Part shown: piece by piece, positions 1 through 7,791 of the stretch
How the letters are laid out: each line of letters begins with the position of its first letter
How positions within the stretch are numbered: the stretch's first letter is position 1
Origin: an uncultured Ligilactobacillus sp.
Lineage (GTDB): Bacteria > Bacillota > Bacilli > Lactobacillales > Lactobacillaceae
Assembly: GCA_934215475.1 (NCBI GenBank)
Contig: CAKPZY010000017.1
Span: 1 to 38,566, forward strand
Direction: 5' to 3'
Length of the DNA: 38,566 bases
Program-made: the position numbers and the translations under genes
Notes under the pieces: generated by a model
The model's database searches: none
The model's input: only the letters and a program-made list of their open reading frames with translations
What the model was told of the DNA's origin: nothing

Positions 1-89
1 CCACCAAATTTTCAAAAAACAGGAAAATATGGTGGTATTTTATCGGATTATGGAACGTTTTGTCCCAACTCCTTTTTTGTATCATCTCT

Positions 90-127
90 AAAATAAGCCA
101 TTTTGAAAATCTAGTGAGCTTATTTTT
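90..127. terminator. Terminator-like hairpin downstream of fdh
   Basis: The arms AAAATAAGC (90-98) and GCTTATTTT (118-126) form a 9-bp stem around a 19-nt loop. A run of T follows on the plus strand and a shorter T-rich stretch (TTATTTTAG) on the minus strand. It could end the formate dehydrogenase transcript and also one arriving from the left. Bases 1-34 hold a second weak inverted pair (CCACCA/TGGTGG) of unknown role. Confidence 0.5.
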
Positions 128-172
128 TCGAAATTTTCTGACAGTTTTAAGAATTTTATCTAATGATCTTAT

Positions 173-1381
173 TTAAGCATGAGTCGGCTCTGATTTTTCG
201 CCACTTCCTGGGCTTGCCTGGCCTTTAGTGACAGTGTAAGATTTGGCACCTACTCCGGCTAAATTACCACCTTGAGAAATTAGATAGTCTTCTCTGATCG
301 GTTTATGATCAAAATAGTCTTCTAAAATCTCACGTACCCCGGCAGCATAACGTGCTTGAGCTGAAAGAGTCGTTCCGGAAACGTGCGGGGTCATTCCCTC
401 ATAAGGCAGGCTGCGCCATGGATGATCTGCAGGTGCAGGTTGCGGATACCAAACATCACCGGCATAACCAGCTAATTGACCGCTGTTTTCAGCCTTGACG
501 ATTGCATCACGGTCAACTAATTCACCACGGCCGTTATTAACAATATACGACCCGCGTTTCATGGAATTGATCATATCTTCATCGAACATATGATAGGTTG
601 AAGAGTATAGCGGTGTTTCTAAGACGGCAATATCAACTTGTTTAGCAAGATCATGAACATCAGGAATAAAGGTTGCCCCAACGCTTTCTTCATAATCGTG
701 CGGCAGTTGATGACGCTGGTTATAGACTAACTTAACACCAAAAGGCTTTAACCGCTCTAAGACAGCCCGTCCGATCCGACCAGCACCAACAACACCAACG
801 GTCATTCCTTCAAGATCATAAGCGCGGGAAACACAATCAGCTATGTTCCAGCCGCCCTTCTTGACCCAATCATGTGAAGGAATGTAATTTCGAACTAACG
901 CCAGCACTTGCATGACAGCATGTTCGGCAACACTGATACTATTGCAATAAGTAACTTCAGCCACCGTCAAGTCATGTTCGTTAGCAGCATTCAAATCAAC
1001 GTGGTCTGATCCGATACCAGCTGTGATGGCTAATTTGAGTTTTTTAGCCTTGTTAAGTCTGTCAGCAGTCAGATAGGCAGGCCAAAATGGTTGTGAGATG
1101 ACGACATCAGCATCTGGCAGTTCTTTATCAAATGTAGAATTTTCCCCGTCTTTATCTGATGTCACAACCAGTTGATGTCCGTGAGACTCCAAAAATTTAC
1201 GTAGTCCGAGTTCCCCAGAAACAGAACCTAACAACTCGCCAGGCTTAAAATCAATTGACTTGGGTGTAGGCACGGTAGATCCGTCAGGATAATGCGTGAT
1301 CTTTGGAATAGAATCACGTGCATATTTTGGCGGGTAACCATTTACAGGATCAGGATACAAAACACATAACACTTTAGCCAT
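173..1381 (-). CDS. fdh: Formate dehydrogenase, D-2-hydroxyacid dehydrogenase family, predicted NADP-preferring
   Basis: Metal-independent cytosolic formate dehydrogenase oxidising formate to CO2 with a nicotinamide cofactor. The start is ATG at 1381, 402 aa, because an AAGGAG site lies just upstream; the longer frame lacks one. Catalytic residues align with Pseudomonas FDH with an offset of one: Asn147 (TYCNSIS), Arg285 (NNGRGE), Gln314 (WYPQPAP) and His333 (TPHVSG). The Rossmann loop GAGRIG is at 199-204. The residue after the second strand, Asp221 in NAD-specific FDHs, is Gln222 here (YNQRHQLP). Gln at this site is known from NADP-preferring FDHs such as those of Burkholderia stabilis and Lactobacillus buchneri. 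The cofactor preference is therefore an inference from homology. The gene lies 177 bp downstream of pntB in the same orientation. Confidence 0.95.
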   Translation of the reverse strand: MAKVLCVLYPDPVNGYPPKYARDSIPKITHYPDGSTVPTPKSIDFKPGELLGSVSGELGLRKFLESHGHQLVVTSDKDGENSTFDKELPDADVVISQPFWPAYLTADRLNKAKKLKLAITAGIGSDHVDLNAANEHDLTVAEVTYCNSISVAEHAVMQVLALVRNYIPSHDWVKKGGWNIADCVSRAYDLEGMTVGVVGAGRIGRAVLERLKPFGVKLVYNQRHQLPHDYEESVGATFIPDVHDLAKQVDIAVLETPLYSSTYHMFDEDMINSMKRGSYIVNNGRGELVDRDAIVKAENSGQLAGYAGDVWYPQPAPADHPWRSLPYEGMTPHVSGTTLSAQARYAAGVREILEDYFDHKPIREDYLISQGGNLAGVGAKSYTVTKGQASPGSGEKSEPTHA

Positions 1382-1443
1382 TAGAAAAAACTCCTTTCTT
1401 AAATATGGATCTTTCAACCGCTTTGATTTGTGCTGTAATTTCT

Positions 1444-1472
1444 TTTTTATGATCATCCCTTTCATAAGTCAA
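1444..1472 (-). promoter_or_regulatory. Possible fdh promoter
   Basis: On the minus strand a TTGACT -35 (1467-1472) and a poor TAAAAA -10 (1444-1449) are separated by 17 bp, in the gap between pntB and fdh. It could give fdh its own transcript in addition to read-through from pnt; no terminator is evident after pntB. The -10 match is weak. Confidence 0.3.
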
Positions 1473-1558
1473 TAACGTTACAGGTTCATAAATATGACTT
1501 ACGTGCTTCCTGTTTAATGCCTCGAAACTGTTCTTGACAAGTTTAGAGCAGCTCATTT

Positions 1559-2974
1559 TTACTGTAAATATTGTTTAGCAGCAGCGATGATCTCTTGCAG
1601 ACCCTTTTTTGCATCTGAGAAGAACATGCTGGTGTTGCTTTCACTGAATAATGGATTAGAAACTCCTGCATACCCGCTGTGCATCGAACGTTTGATGACT
1701 ACCACGGATTTAGCATGATCGACGTCCAAGATCGGCATCCCCGAAATATCGTTGCCCTTCTCCCGTGCTAAGGGATTAGTTACGTCATTAGCCCCGATTA
1801 CAAGTGCAACATCGGTATTACTAAACATCTGATTAGCTTCATCCAACTGCTTCATCTGATCATACGGAACATTAACATCGGCCAATAAAACGTTCATATG
1901 ACCCGGCATCCGGCCAGCAACAGGATGGATCGCGTAATTGACGTTGATCCCTGCACCGGTCAATAATTTCGCAAGCTCTGCCACTTCATGTTGCGCCTGG
2001 GCAGCAGCTAAGCCGTAGCCCGGAACGATCATTACATTTTGTGCATAGGCTAATTGCAAGCCGACGTCGTCTGCCGACGTCTCCTTAACATTGACCTTTT
2101 GGCTTTCGCCGCCGGTTTCTGGCTCTTCTTCACCAACGCCAAATCCTCCAGCCAAGATCTTGGCAACTGAACGGTTCATAGCGTCAGCCATTTGCAAAGT
2201 CAAAATCGTCCCGGCTGCACCAACTAAGGCACCGGCAATTATCAAGACCTGATTGTCGATCACAAAACCGGCAAAAGAAACTGCAAGACCGGTAAAGGCA
2301 TTCAAAAGAGAAACTACGACCGGCATATCAGCCCCACCGATCGGTAACGTCATTAACAAGCCAAATACCAGGCTAGCAGCCAAACTGATGATGATAGCCC
2401 AAACGCTGACTGGAAAACCGATCATCCAGACCGCACTAATGAGAATAGCAATAAGGGCGATGACGTTTAACAAACGATCGCCAAAAAAGCGGAGCGGCTT
2501 GCCCGCAACGTGGCCTGACAATTTTCCTGTCGCAATCAACGAGCCAGAAAAGGTAACACCGCCTATCACGATATCGAGTAATACCGGAAGAGAAAAAGCA
2601 ACGCTTAAGCCTGAGCCTGCAGCCTCATGAGTGTAGTCAAAAATACCAATGACCGCCGCAGCGCCACCACCAACTGCATTAAAAAGTGAAACCAGCTGGG
2701 GAACATCTGTCATCGGCACTTTCTGGGCTTTACGAACCCCATAAAGAACACCTGCTAATAGACCAACTATTAACACAATAAGTCCTATTAGAGTTACCTC
2801 ATGTTTTACCGCCAACTGAATAATGACCATGATCACAGCCAAGAGCATACCAACGCCTGACAATAAATTACCCTGACGAGCATTTTTAGGTGACCGCATC
2901 AGATGTACACCAAGGACGTAGCAGACGGCAGAGATCAAATAAACAAGTGAAGAAATTGTAACTAATATACTCAT
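1559..2974 (-). CDS. pntB: Proton-translocating NAD(P) transhydrogenase, beta subunit
   Basis: Membrane subunit of the transhydrogenase, holding most transmembrane helices and the NADP(H)-binding domain III. The first ~265 residues are strongly hydrophobic with repeated helices. A charged linker (280-305) leads to the soluble NADP domain. There GYGLAAAQAQ (319-328), HPVAGRMPGHM (350-360), GANDVTNP (394-401) and KRSMHSGYAG (428-437) match the dII-dIII family. At 471 aa the length is normal. Its ATG overlaps the pntAB stop by 4 bp, indicating translational coupling. With PntAA and PntAB it couples hydride transfer between NAD(H) and NADP(H) to proton movement across the membrane. Confidence 0.97.
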   Translation of the reverse strand: MSILVTISSLVYLISAVCYVLGVHLMRSPKNARQGNLLSGVGMLLAVIMVIIQLAVKHEVTLIGLIVLIVGLLAGVLYGVRKAQKVPMTDVPQLVSLFNAVGGGAAAVIGIFDYTHEAAGSGLSVAFSLPVLLDIVIGGVTFSGSLIATGKLSGHVAGKPLRFFGDRLLNVIALIAILISAVWMIGFPVSVWAIIISLAASLVFGLLMTLPIGGADMPVVVSLLNAFTGLAVSFAGFVIDNQVLIIAGALVGAAGTILTLQMADAMNRSVAKILAGGFGVGEEEPETGGESQKVNVKETSADDVGLQLAYAQNVMIVPGYGLAAAQAQHEVAELAKLLTGAGINVNYAIHPVAGRMPGHMNVLLADVNVPYDQMKQLDEANQMFSNTDVALVIGANDVTNPLAREKGNDISGMPILDVDHAKSVVVIKRSMHSGYAGVSNPLFSESNTSMFFSDAKKGLQEIIAAAKQYLQ

Positions 2975-3285
2975 TTATGTTCATCTCCTTGGTTTTTATT
3001 TTCTCTGGGTTGGACAAACATATTCAACATCCGGTCTGTCACTGTATACCCACCGGAAACGTTGATGGCCGAGAAAAATGCTGCTAGGAATGCTAAGACA
3101 TAAAAGTACCAGTTATCGGCTTGAGCAGCAATTACGAATGCCCCCACAACTACGACACCATGAATAGCGTTGGCACCAGACATCATCGGGGTCTGTAAGG
3201 TCGCCGGAATCTTACCCATCACTTCAAAGCCCACTAACAGACTCAAAACAAAAATCGCCAAATTAGTGTATAACTCTTGACTCAT
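2971..3285 (-). CDS. pntAB: NAD(P) transhydrogenase, small membrane alpha subunit (alpha-2)
   Basis: 104-aa protein with about three hydrophobic helices and conserved features of the alpha-2 segment (VGFEVMGKIPATLQTPMMSG at 18-37, then NAIHGVVVVGA). In E. coli this segment is fused to the NAD-binding part of PntA. Here the alpha subunit is split in two, as in Rhodospirillum rubrum. It overlaps its neighbours by 4 bp at both ends, so the three genes form one tightly coupled operon. It supplies part of the proton channel. Confidence 0.95.
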   Translation of the reverse strand: MSQELYTNLAIFVLSLLVGFEVMGKIPATLQTPMMSGANAIHGVVVVGAFVIAAQADNWYFYVLAFLAAFFSAINVSGGYTVTDRMLNMFVQPRENKNQGDEHK

Positions 3286-4439
3286 ACTTGTGCCTCCTTT
3301 TTCTCTGACTGTCCCAGCGCTTTTTTAAGCCGGTCGGAAACTATTTGCCCTTGATAAGTTGCAGTTAGTTGACCAAATACATCGTCTTTTACATCGAGTG
3401 CCACTTTACTGTCCTTGACCAATGCTTTGATCACTGCTTGAACATTTTTAGCATACATTGAAGAAGATGACGATGCTAAACGGCTCGGCAGATCTGAAGC
3501 ACCAATGATCCTAACGTGTGTTTCGGTCTCCACTACTTCTTTTGGCTTAGAGCCTGCAACATTTCCTCCTAAGTCGCTCGCCGCCAGGTCAACAAACACC
3601 GTACCTGCCTTAGCAGCAGAGACAGCTTTTTCAGGAACCAACAAAGGGGGTTTTCTCCCTGGTACTTGTGCAGTGGTAATGATGATGTCATTTTGACCGA
3701 TATAATTGATCAATTCATCTTGCTGTTTTTGATGCTCTGCACTCGTCAGCTCACGAGCATAACCGCCTTTAGTTGCTGCTGTTACTGAACTGGTCAAAAA
3801 TTTTGCACCTAGCGATTCAACTTCACCTTTAGAATCTGGTCGAACATCATAGCCAGTCACGACAGCACCCAAGCGCTTGGCCGTCCCGATTGCTTGAAGC
3901 CCAGCAACTCCGGCCCCTAAAACAAGGACGTTAGCTGGTTTGGCAGTACCTGCTGCTGTGATCATCATTGGTAAATATCTTTTAAAATGAGCCGCGGCAT
4001 CCAATACTGCCTCGTAGCCCGCAACCGAAGACTGAGAGCTTAATGCATCCATCGTCTGCGACCGAGACACGGTGCGCGGCAATAATTCAAAGGCCAATGC
4101 AGTAACTTTCTGATCTGCCAGCTTCTTAATTTTTTCATGTTGCACTATTGGATTGATCAGTCCCAACAAAACCTGAGCCTCACTCAAGAGTCCTAAAGTT
4201 TTGTCATCTGGCAAAGACACGACTGTTAAGATATCGGCTTTGGTCACGGCTTCTTTATGATCAACGAGTTTTGCGCCCGCTTCTTCATATTCACTATCCA
4301 TAAAATCTGCTGCTACTCCGCTGCCTTTTTCTATCAAGACTGTCAAATCATTTTTGACCAGATTTGCACAAACATCTGGCGTCAAAGCCACCCGATCGTC
4401 TCCATTATTTTGCTTCACAGTCGAAACTACAAGAGTCAA
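3282..4439 (-). CDS. pntAA: NAD(P) transhydrogenase, soluble alpha-1 subunit (NAD-binding)
   Basis: Soluble domain I subunit that binds NAD(H), related to alanine dehydrogenase. SRSQTMDALSSQS (125-137) and the Rossmann loop GAGVAGL (175-181) followed by an acidic strand end (GYDVR) are visible. The chosen start is TTG at 4439 (385 aa), 7 nt after a GGGAGG ribosome site. The upstream ATG at 4454 contains that same site inside its own codons and has no ribosome site before it, so it is less likely. First gene of the pntAA-pntAB-pntB operon. Confidence 0.95.
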   Translation of the reverse strand: MTLVVSTVKQNNGDDRVALTPDVCANLVKNDLTVLIEKGSGVAADFMDSEYEEAGAKLVDHKEAVTKADILTVVSLPDDKTLGLLSEAQVLLGLINPIVQHEKIKKLADQKVTALAFELLPRTVSRSQTMDALSSQSSVAGYEAVLDAAAHFKRYLPMMITAAGTAKPANVLVLGAGVAGLQAIGTAKRLGAVVTGYDVRPDSKGEVESLGAKFLTSSVTAATKGGYARELTSAEHQKQQDELINYIGQNDIIITTAQVPGRKPPLLVPEKAVSAAKAGTVFVDLAASDLGGNVAGSKPKEVVETETHVRIIGASDLPSRLASSSSSMYAKNVQAVIKALVKDSKVALDVKDDVFGQLTATYQGQIVSDRLKKALGQSEKKEAQV

Positions 4440-4513
4440 AAATATCCCTCCCATTCATCGCTAAAATAAAATTTTTACTAGTGGTTTAAAAGTAACCCAT
4501 TATTAGGCCCAAA

Positions 4514-4552
4514 GAAATGACCATTCATGCTGAGAACATTAATGGCCATTTC
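4514..4552 (-). terminator. Terminator after the alcohol dehydrogenase gene
   Basis: Arms 4514-4525 and 4541-4552 pair over 12 bp with one G-T wobble around a 15-nt loop. On the minus strand the stem runs into TTTCTTT. It separates the adh transcript from the pnt operon. Confidence 0.55.
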
Positions 4553-4578
4553 TATTTATTTACAAAATGGTTTTACTT

Positions 4579-5712
4579 TTACTGGCCTGGTGTGTAGTCT
4601 TTATCTAGGATCAGGACAGGTTTGATCACAGAACCGTCATTAGAAGCTTTATTAGCTTCGTTGATTTCGCTGAAATCATAGAACTTTTCCAACTTATCAA
4701 ATGGAAAACGTCCTTGCTGCCAGTATTTGATCAAACGCGGTAATGAGATCTGAGGAACTGCATCACCCATTAAAACGCCGTCGACGTGTTTTTGTGAAGC
4801 TGTCAATTCATTCCACGGCAAGAATTCAAGGGACTTATTTGTAACAGCGATCGGAGCTAAGTGCCCGCCAGAACCTAGTGCATCAAGTGCCTGTTTCATA
4901 ACGGCAGAAACACCTGTTGTATCAACTGCATAATCAGCACCCCGACCATCAGTATATTCTTTGAGGTCTTTGACCCAGTCTGTCTTAGAACTGTTGATCG
5001 TGTACGTGCACCCTAATTCTTTTGCAGTTTCCAGACGATGATCAACGAGGTCAACACCGATAATATCAGCACATCCGCGGATCTTAGCAGCCATGATCGC
5101 ACCGGCACCAACCGCACCAGTACCGATAACTACCAACGTCGATCCTTCTTCAGGATTCAAGCCGTTAAAGACTGTTCCGGAACCGGTTACAAAACCACAT
5201 CCTAAAGGACCTACCTTGCGCAAGTCGATACCTTTATCAACGACAGTGACATTTCTATCTTGAACAATAGTTTCTGTCGCAAATGAAGATTGGTTAAAGA
5301 AGTTGTGCACGTCTTCGCCATCTTCTTTTTTGAAAGCAACTGAACCATCAGGACGGACTCCAGCCATGTTTAACTTGGCCCAATCCAAACATGATGATGG
5401 ATGGCCTTTTAGACAGTTGCTGCAAGTTCCATCGTAATCGTAAGAAAGTATTACATGATCGCCTGGTTTTGTCGAAGTAACACCGGGTCCGACTTTCTCG
5501 ACGATCCCAGCGCCTTCATGGCCCACAACTCCTGGATATGGATATGGTCCGGCAGAACCATCGCGGACTGTCTGATCAGTATGACAGATGCCGCTGGCAA
5601 CAATATGCACTAATACTTCATTAGCTTTCGGTTGATCGTCTACTTCCAGGTCTTCCAATTCAAAATCTGAGTTGATCTTTTCGATAACAGCCGCAGTAAT
5701 TTTCTTACTCAC
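4579..5712 (-). CDS. Zinc-dependent alcohol dehydrogenase (benzyl/aryl-alcohol type MDR family)
   Basis: Cytosolic medium-chain dehydrogenase of 377 aa interconverting alcohols and aldehydes. GTG start at 5712, preceded by AAGGAGAGG. Catalytic zinc ligands are Cys43 (GICHTD), His65-Glu66 (GHEGAG) and a Cys near 172 (GPLGCGF). The coenzyme loop GTGAVGAG is followed by GVDLVDHRLE, whose Asp suggests NAD. The structural zinc lobe keeps Cys97, Cys100 and Cys108, but the first ligand is Asp94 instead of Cys. The sequence is closest in style to aryl or benzyl alcohol dehydrogenases; the real substrate cannot be read from the sequence. Monocistronic, with its own promoter, cre site and terminator. 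Confidence 0.9.
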   Translation of the reverse strand: MSKKITAAVIEKINSDFELEDLEVDDQPKANEVLVHIVASGICHTDQTVRDGSAGPYPYPGVVGHEGAGIVEKVGPGVTSTKPGDHVILSYDYDGTCSNCLKGHPSSCLDWAKLNMAGVRPDGSVAFKKEDGEDVHNFFNQSSFATETIVQDRNVTVVDKGIDLRKVGPLGCGFVTGSGTVFNGLNPEEGSTLVVIGTGAVGAGAIMAAKIRGCADIIGVDLVDHRLETAKELGCTYTINSSKTDWVKDLKEYTDGRGADYAVDTTGVSAVMKQALDALGSGGHLAPIAVTNKSLEFLPWNELTASQKHVDGVLMGDAVPQISLPRLIKYWQQGRFPFDKLEKFYDFSEINEANKASNDGSVIKPVLILDKDYTPGQ

Positions 5713-5735
5713 AATATCCTCTCCTTTTTTCTGGA

Positions 5736-5749
5736 TGAAAACGTTTCCT
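5736..5749 (-). promoter_or_regulatory. cre site (CcpA operator) in the adh leader
   Basis: TGAAAACGTTTCCT matches the strict cre consensus TGWAARCGYTWNCW at every position. It lies just downstream of the adh -10 box, where CcpA binding usually represses. Catabolite repression of the alcohol dehydrogenase by good sugars is inferred. Confidence 0.75.
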
Positions 5750-5760
5750 TTTACATATTT

Positions 5761-5789
5761 AAATTAAAGCGAATACTATAATAAGTCAA
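5761..5789 (-). promoter_or_regulatory. adh promoter
   Basis: On the minus strand the -35 is TTGACT (5784-5789), the spacer 17 bp and the -10 TAATTT (5761-5766). The leader to the GTG start is about 40 nt and contains the cre site. Confidence 0.6.
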
Positions 5790-6012
5790 GTATAAATACT
5801 TTTTAATTTAGCGAACTTCGATCACTCAATAAAAAGGCATTTCTTATGTTTTTGCTGCTGCTAATAGTTGGAGCCAATAAATTACATTTAAAATATTTTA
5901 CTGATCTGACAAATAAAAAAAACCTGGCAGGCTGTTTCATACAGCGTAAAATTTTGGAAGAAAAACACGAAACAATATCAACACCATCTAGCATTAGATT
6001 GAAAATTTTGGT
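5790..6012. other. Intergenic stretch between adh promoter and fba terminator
   Basis: AT-rich, about 220 bp. The decamer AAAATTTTGG occurs twice (near 5948 and 6002). No credible ribosome site plus open frame, promoter or strong hairpin was found; the 98-codon minus frame across it lacks a ribosome site and has an unusual composition. Confidence 0.4.
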
Positions 6013-6054
6013 CAAATAAAAAGGACCAAGAAACATTTGAAGTTTCCCGGTCCT
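6013..6054 (-). terminator. fba terminator
   Basis: On the minus strand AGGACC-GGGAAAC pairs with GTTTC-TTGGTCCT (6022-6054), and a TTTTTATTT tract (down to 6013) follows. A typical intrinsic terminator directly after the aldolase stop. Confidence 0.85.
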
Positions 6055-6071
6055 AAATATATTTCTAAAGA

Positions 6072-6935
6072 TTATTTGATCGAAGGAGTTCCCATCCAAT
6101 CAATGATTTCTTCAACTGTGTCTGTAATAGCTTGTGTACCTGGTGCTAACAGCTTACGTGGATCAAAGCCCTTACCTTCTTTATCCTTACCGGCTTCAAT
6201 GTATTTACGTGTTGCAGCTGCAAATGCTAATTGACATTCAGTGTTGATATTGAGTTTAGCAACACCCATCTTGATAGCTTTAACAACTTGTTCTTGAGGG
6301 ATGCCAGATCCGCCATGTAACACAAGTGGAGTCTTGATAACATCGGCAATTTCTTGCAAACGTTCGAAGTTCAAGCCTTTCCAGTTAGCAGGATACTGGC
6401 CATGAATATTGCCAATACCGCATGCAAGGTAATCAACGCCTAAGTCAGCGACCTTCTTGGCTTCGTTTACGTCAGCTAATTCACCTTCGCCAGTAATACC
6501 ATCTTCGGTACCGCCGATCGAACCAACCTCAGCTTCAACAGAGATGTTCTTTGCATGAGCTAAAGCAACAATTTCTTTAGTCTTAGCATAATTTTCTTCG
6601 AACGGAAGATCATGACCATCAAACATAACCGAAGTATAACCAGCAGCAATAGCCTCTTTAGCAGCTTCGTAGTTACCATGGTCTAAATGCATGACAACTG
6701 GGACTGTGATGCCCATAACACGCATTTCTTGTTCAACCAAGTTTCTAACCAATTGGTAGTCGCCCATGTATTTAGCAGCGCCCATTGATGATTGGATCAA
6801 AACTGGAACGTTCTTTTCCTGAGCACCCTTCAAAATTGCACGAGTCCATTCAAGGTTATTAGTGTTGAAAGCACCGACAGCATAATGACCTTTACGAGCA
6901 TCTGCAAAGATTTTATTACCATTAACGAATGACAT
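6072..6935 (-). CDS. fba: Class II fructose-1,6-bisphosphate aldolase
   Basis: Zinc-dependent glycolytic enzyme splitting fructose-1,6-bisphosphate into glyceraldehyde-3-phosphate and dihydroxyacetone phosphate in the cytosol. At 287 aa it has the usual length. Asp85-His86 (HLDHGNYE), the loop EAEVGSIGGTEDG (135-147), His178 (GNIHGQYP), His207 (LHGGSGIP) and the phosphate-binding LNINTE (228-233) are all present. AGGAGG lies before the ATG. Monocistronic, with an extended -10 promoter and a strong terminator. Tagatose-bisphosphate aldolase is related, but the sequence looks like standard Fba. Confidence 0.95.
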   Translation of the reverse strand: MSFVNGNKIFADARKGHYAVGAFNTNNLEWTRAILKGAQEKNVPVLIQSSMGAAKYMGDYQLVRNLVEQEMRVMGITVPVVMHLDHGNYEAAKEAIAAGYTSVMFDGHDLPFEENYAKTKEIVALAHAKNISVEAEVGSIGGTEDGITGEGELADVNEAKKVADLGVDYLACGIGNIHGQYPANWKGLNFERLQEIADVIKTPLVLHGGSGIPQEQVVKAIKMGVAKLNINTECQLAFAAATRKYIEAGKDKEGKGFDPRKLLAPGTQAITDTVEEIIDWMGTPSIK

Positions 6936-6991
6936 AAAATAGCCTCCTATAAAGTTTTACATCTAAAATTACTCTTCTTGAGCACAAAGTA

Positions 6992-7020
6992 ATTCTACCA
7001 CACTTTTGGTAAAAAGCGAA
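6992..7020 (-). promoter_or_regulatory. fba promoter (extended -10)
   Basis: On the minus strand TGG precedes the -10 TAGAAT (6992-6997), and a weak -35 TTCGCT (7015-7020) lies 17 bp upstream. The extended TG motif compensates for the poor -35. Confidence 0.6.
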
Positions 7021-7036
7021 CTTATTTTGTGCATTT

Positions 7037-7074
7037 TTCACGTTGTTTACACAGATCAGTGTAAATAACGTGAA
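7037..7074. repeat. 38-bp near-perfect palindrome upstream of fba promoter
   Basis: Two 16-nt arms, 7037-7052 and 7059-7074, are inverted copies with one mismatched position around a 6-nt centre (AGATCA). The inner core is TTTACAC/GTGTAAA and the outer core TTCACGTT/AACGTGAA. No T-tract follows on either strand, so it is not a standard terminator. It sits 17 bp upstream of the fba -35 and 40 bp after the phoU stop, and could be an operator or a 3'-end stabiliser of the pst-phoU mRNA. Confidence 0.7.
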
Positions 7075-7113
7075 GAATTTGCAAACTTATATTTGGCTAT
7101 TTCTCGATCTGGT

Positions 7114-7779
7114 TCAATAGTCGTTACGCCCTAATTCAGTGATCCGTCCGCGTTGCGTATAAACGATCCATTCGGCAATATTCGTAACGTAATCGCCGAT
7201 CCTTTCCAAATGATTCCCTAATTTCATGTAATCAAAACCTTCAATTGCAAATTCATGATCATTTCGGATCTCATTTAAGATCAAGCGGTTTAACTGATGC
7301 AAATATTCATCAGTAATATGATCTTTTTCAGAAATTTTCACCGCGGCAACATCGTCCAATTCCGAATATGCCTGGAGCATATCTGTCAGCATCGACTGAT
7401 CATTTTCAGCCATTTTTAGGATAAGGGCGTCAAGTTCAGACTTCCTGGGGCCCTTGTCGCCATTGGCTGCTTTTCTAGCAATGTGGACAGCGTGATCTCC
7501 CAAACGTTCCACGTCAGAGCTTGCCTTTAAGATCGCCACGATCTTGCGAAGATCTCCCGCTACTGGCTGTTGCAGGGCAATAATTTGGGCCGATTTTCCC
7601 TCCAAGTGTGTTTCCTGTTCATTGATCTCTTCATCGCCCGTCATCACGAATTGTGCCAACTCTTTGTCTTCATTTTTCCAAGCTTCTACTGAATTTTTGA
7701 GCGCAGTAGAAACATTAAGCCCCATGGTCACAAAGCTGCGCTTTAAATCTTTGATCTGTGAATCGAGTAACCTGCTCAT
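7114..7779 (-). CDS. phoU: Phosphate transport regulator PhoU
   Basis: Cytosolic alpha-helical protein that restrains the Pst transporter and phosphate signalling when phosphate is plentiful. It has the two PhoU three-helix repeats, with EDKELAQFVMTGDEEIN and ASSDVERLGDHAVHIA in the first and KLGNHLERIGDYVTNIAEW in the second, carrying the family's metal-binding E/D-rich signatures. I choose ATG at 7779 (221 aa), 6 nt after AAGGGGTG. The GTG at 7788 lies inside that site. Last gene of the pst operon, right after pstB. Confidence 0.93.
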   Translation of the reverse strand: MSRLLDSQIKDLKRSFVTMGLNVSTALKNSVEAWKNEDKELAQFVMTGDEEINEQETHLEGKSAQIIALQQPVAGDLRKIVAILKASSDVERLGDHAVHIARKAANGDKGPRKSELDALILKMAENDQSMLTDMLQAYSELDDVAAVKISEKDHITDEYLHQLNRLILNEIRNDHEFAIEGFDYMKLGNHLERIGDYVTNIAEWIVYTQRGRITELGRNDY

Positions 7780-7791
7780 TTCTTTCACCCC

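Noticed and set aside
1374..1556. 60-codon minus-strand frame between pntB and fdh
   Set aside because: No ribosome site before its ATG; it overlaps the fdh start and contains the fdh ribosome site and possible promoter.
2253..2630. 125-codon plus-strand frame inside pntB
   Set aside because: Antisense shadow of a membrane protein gene with intact family motifs on the minus strand.
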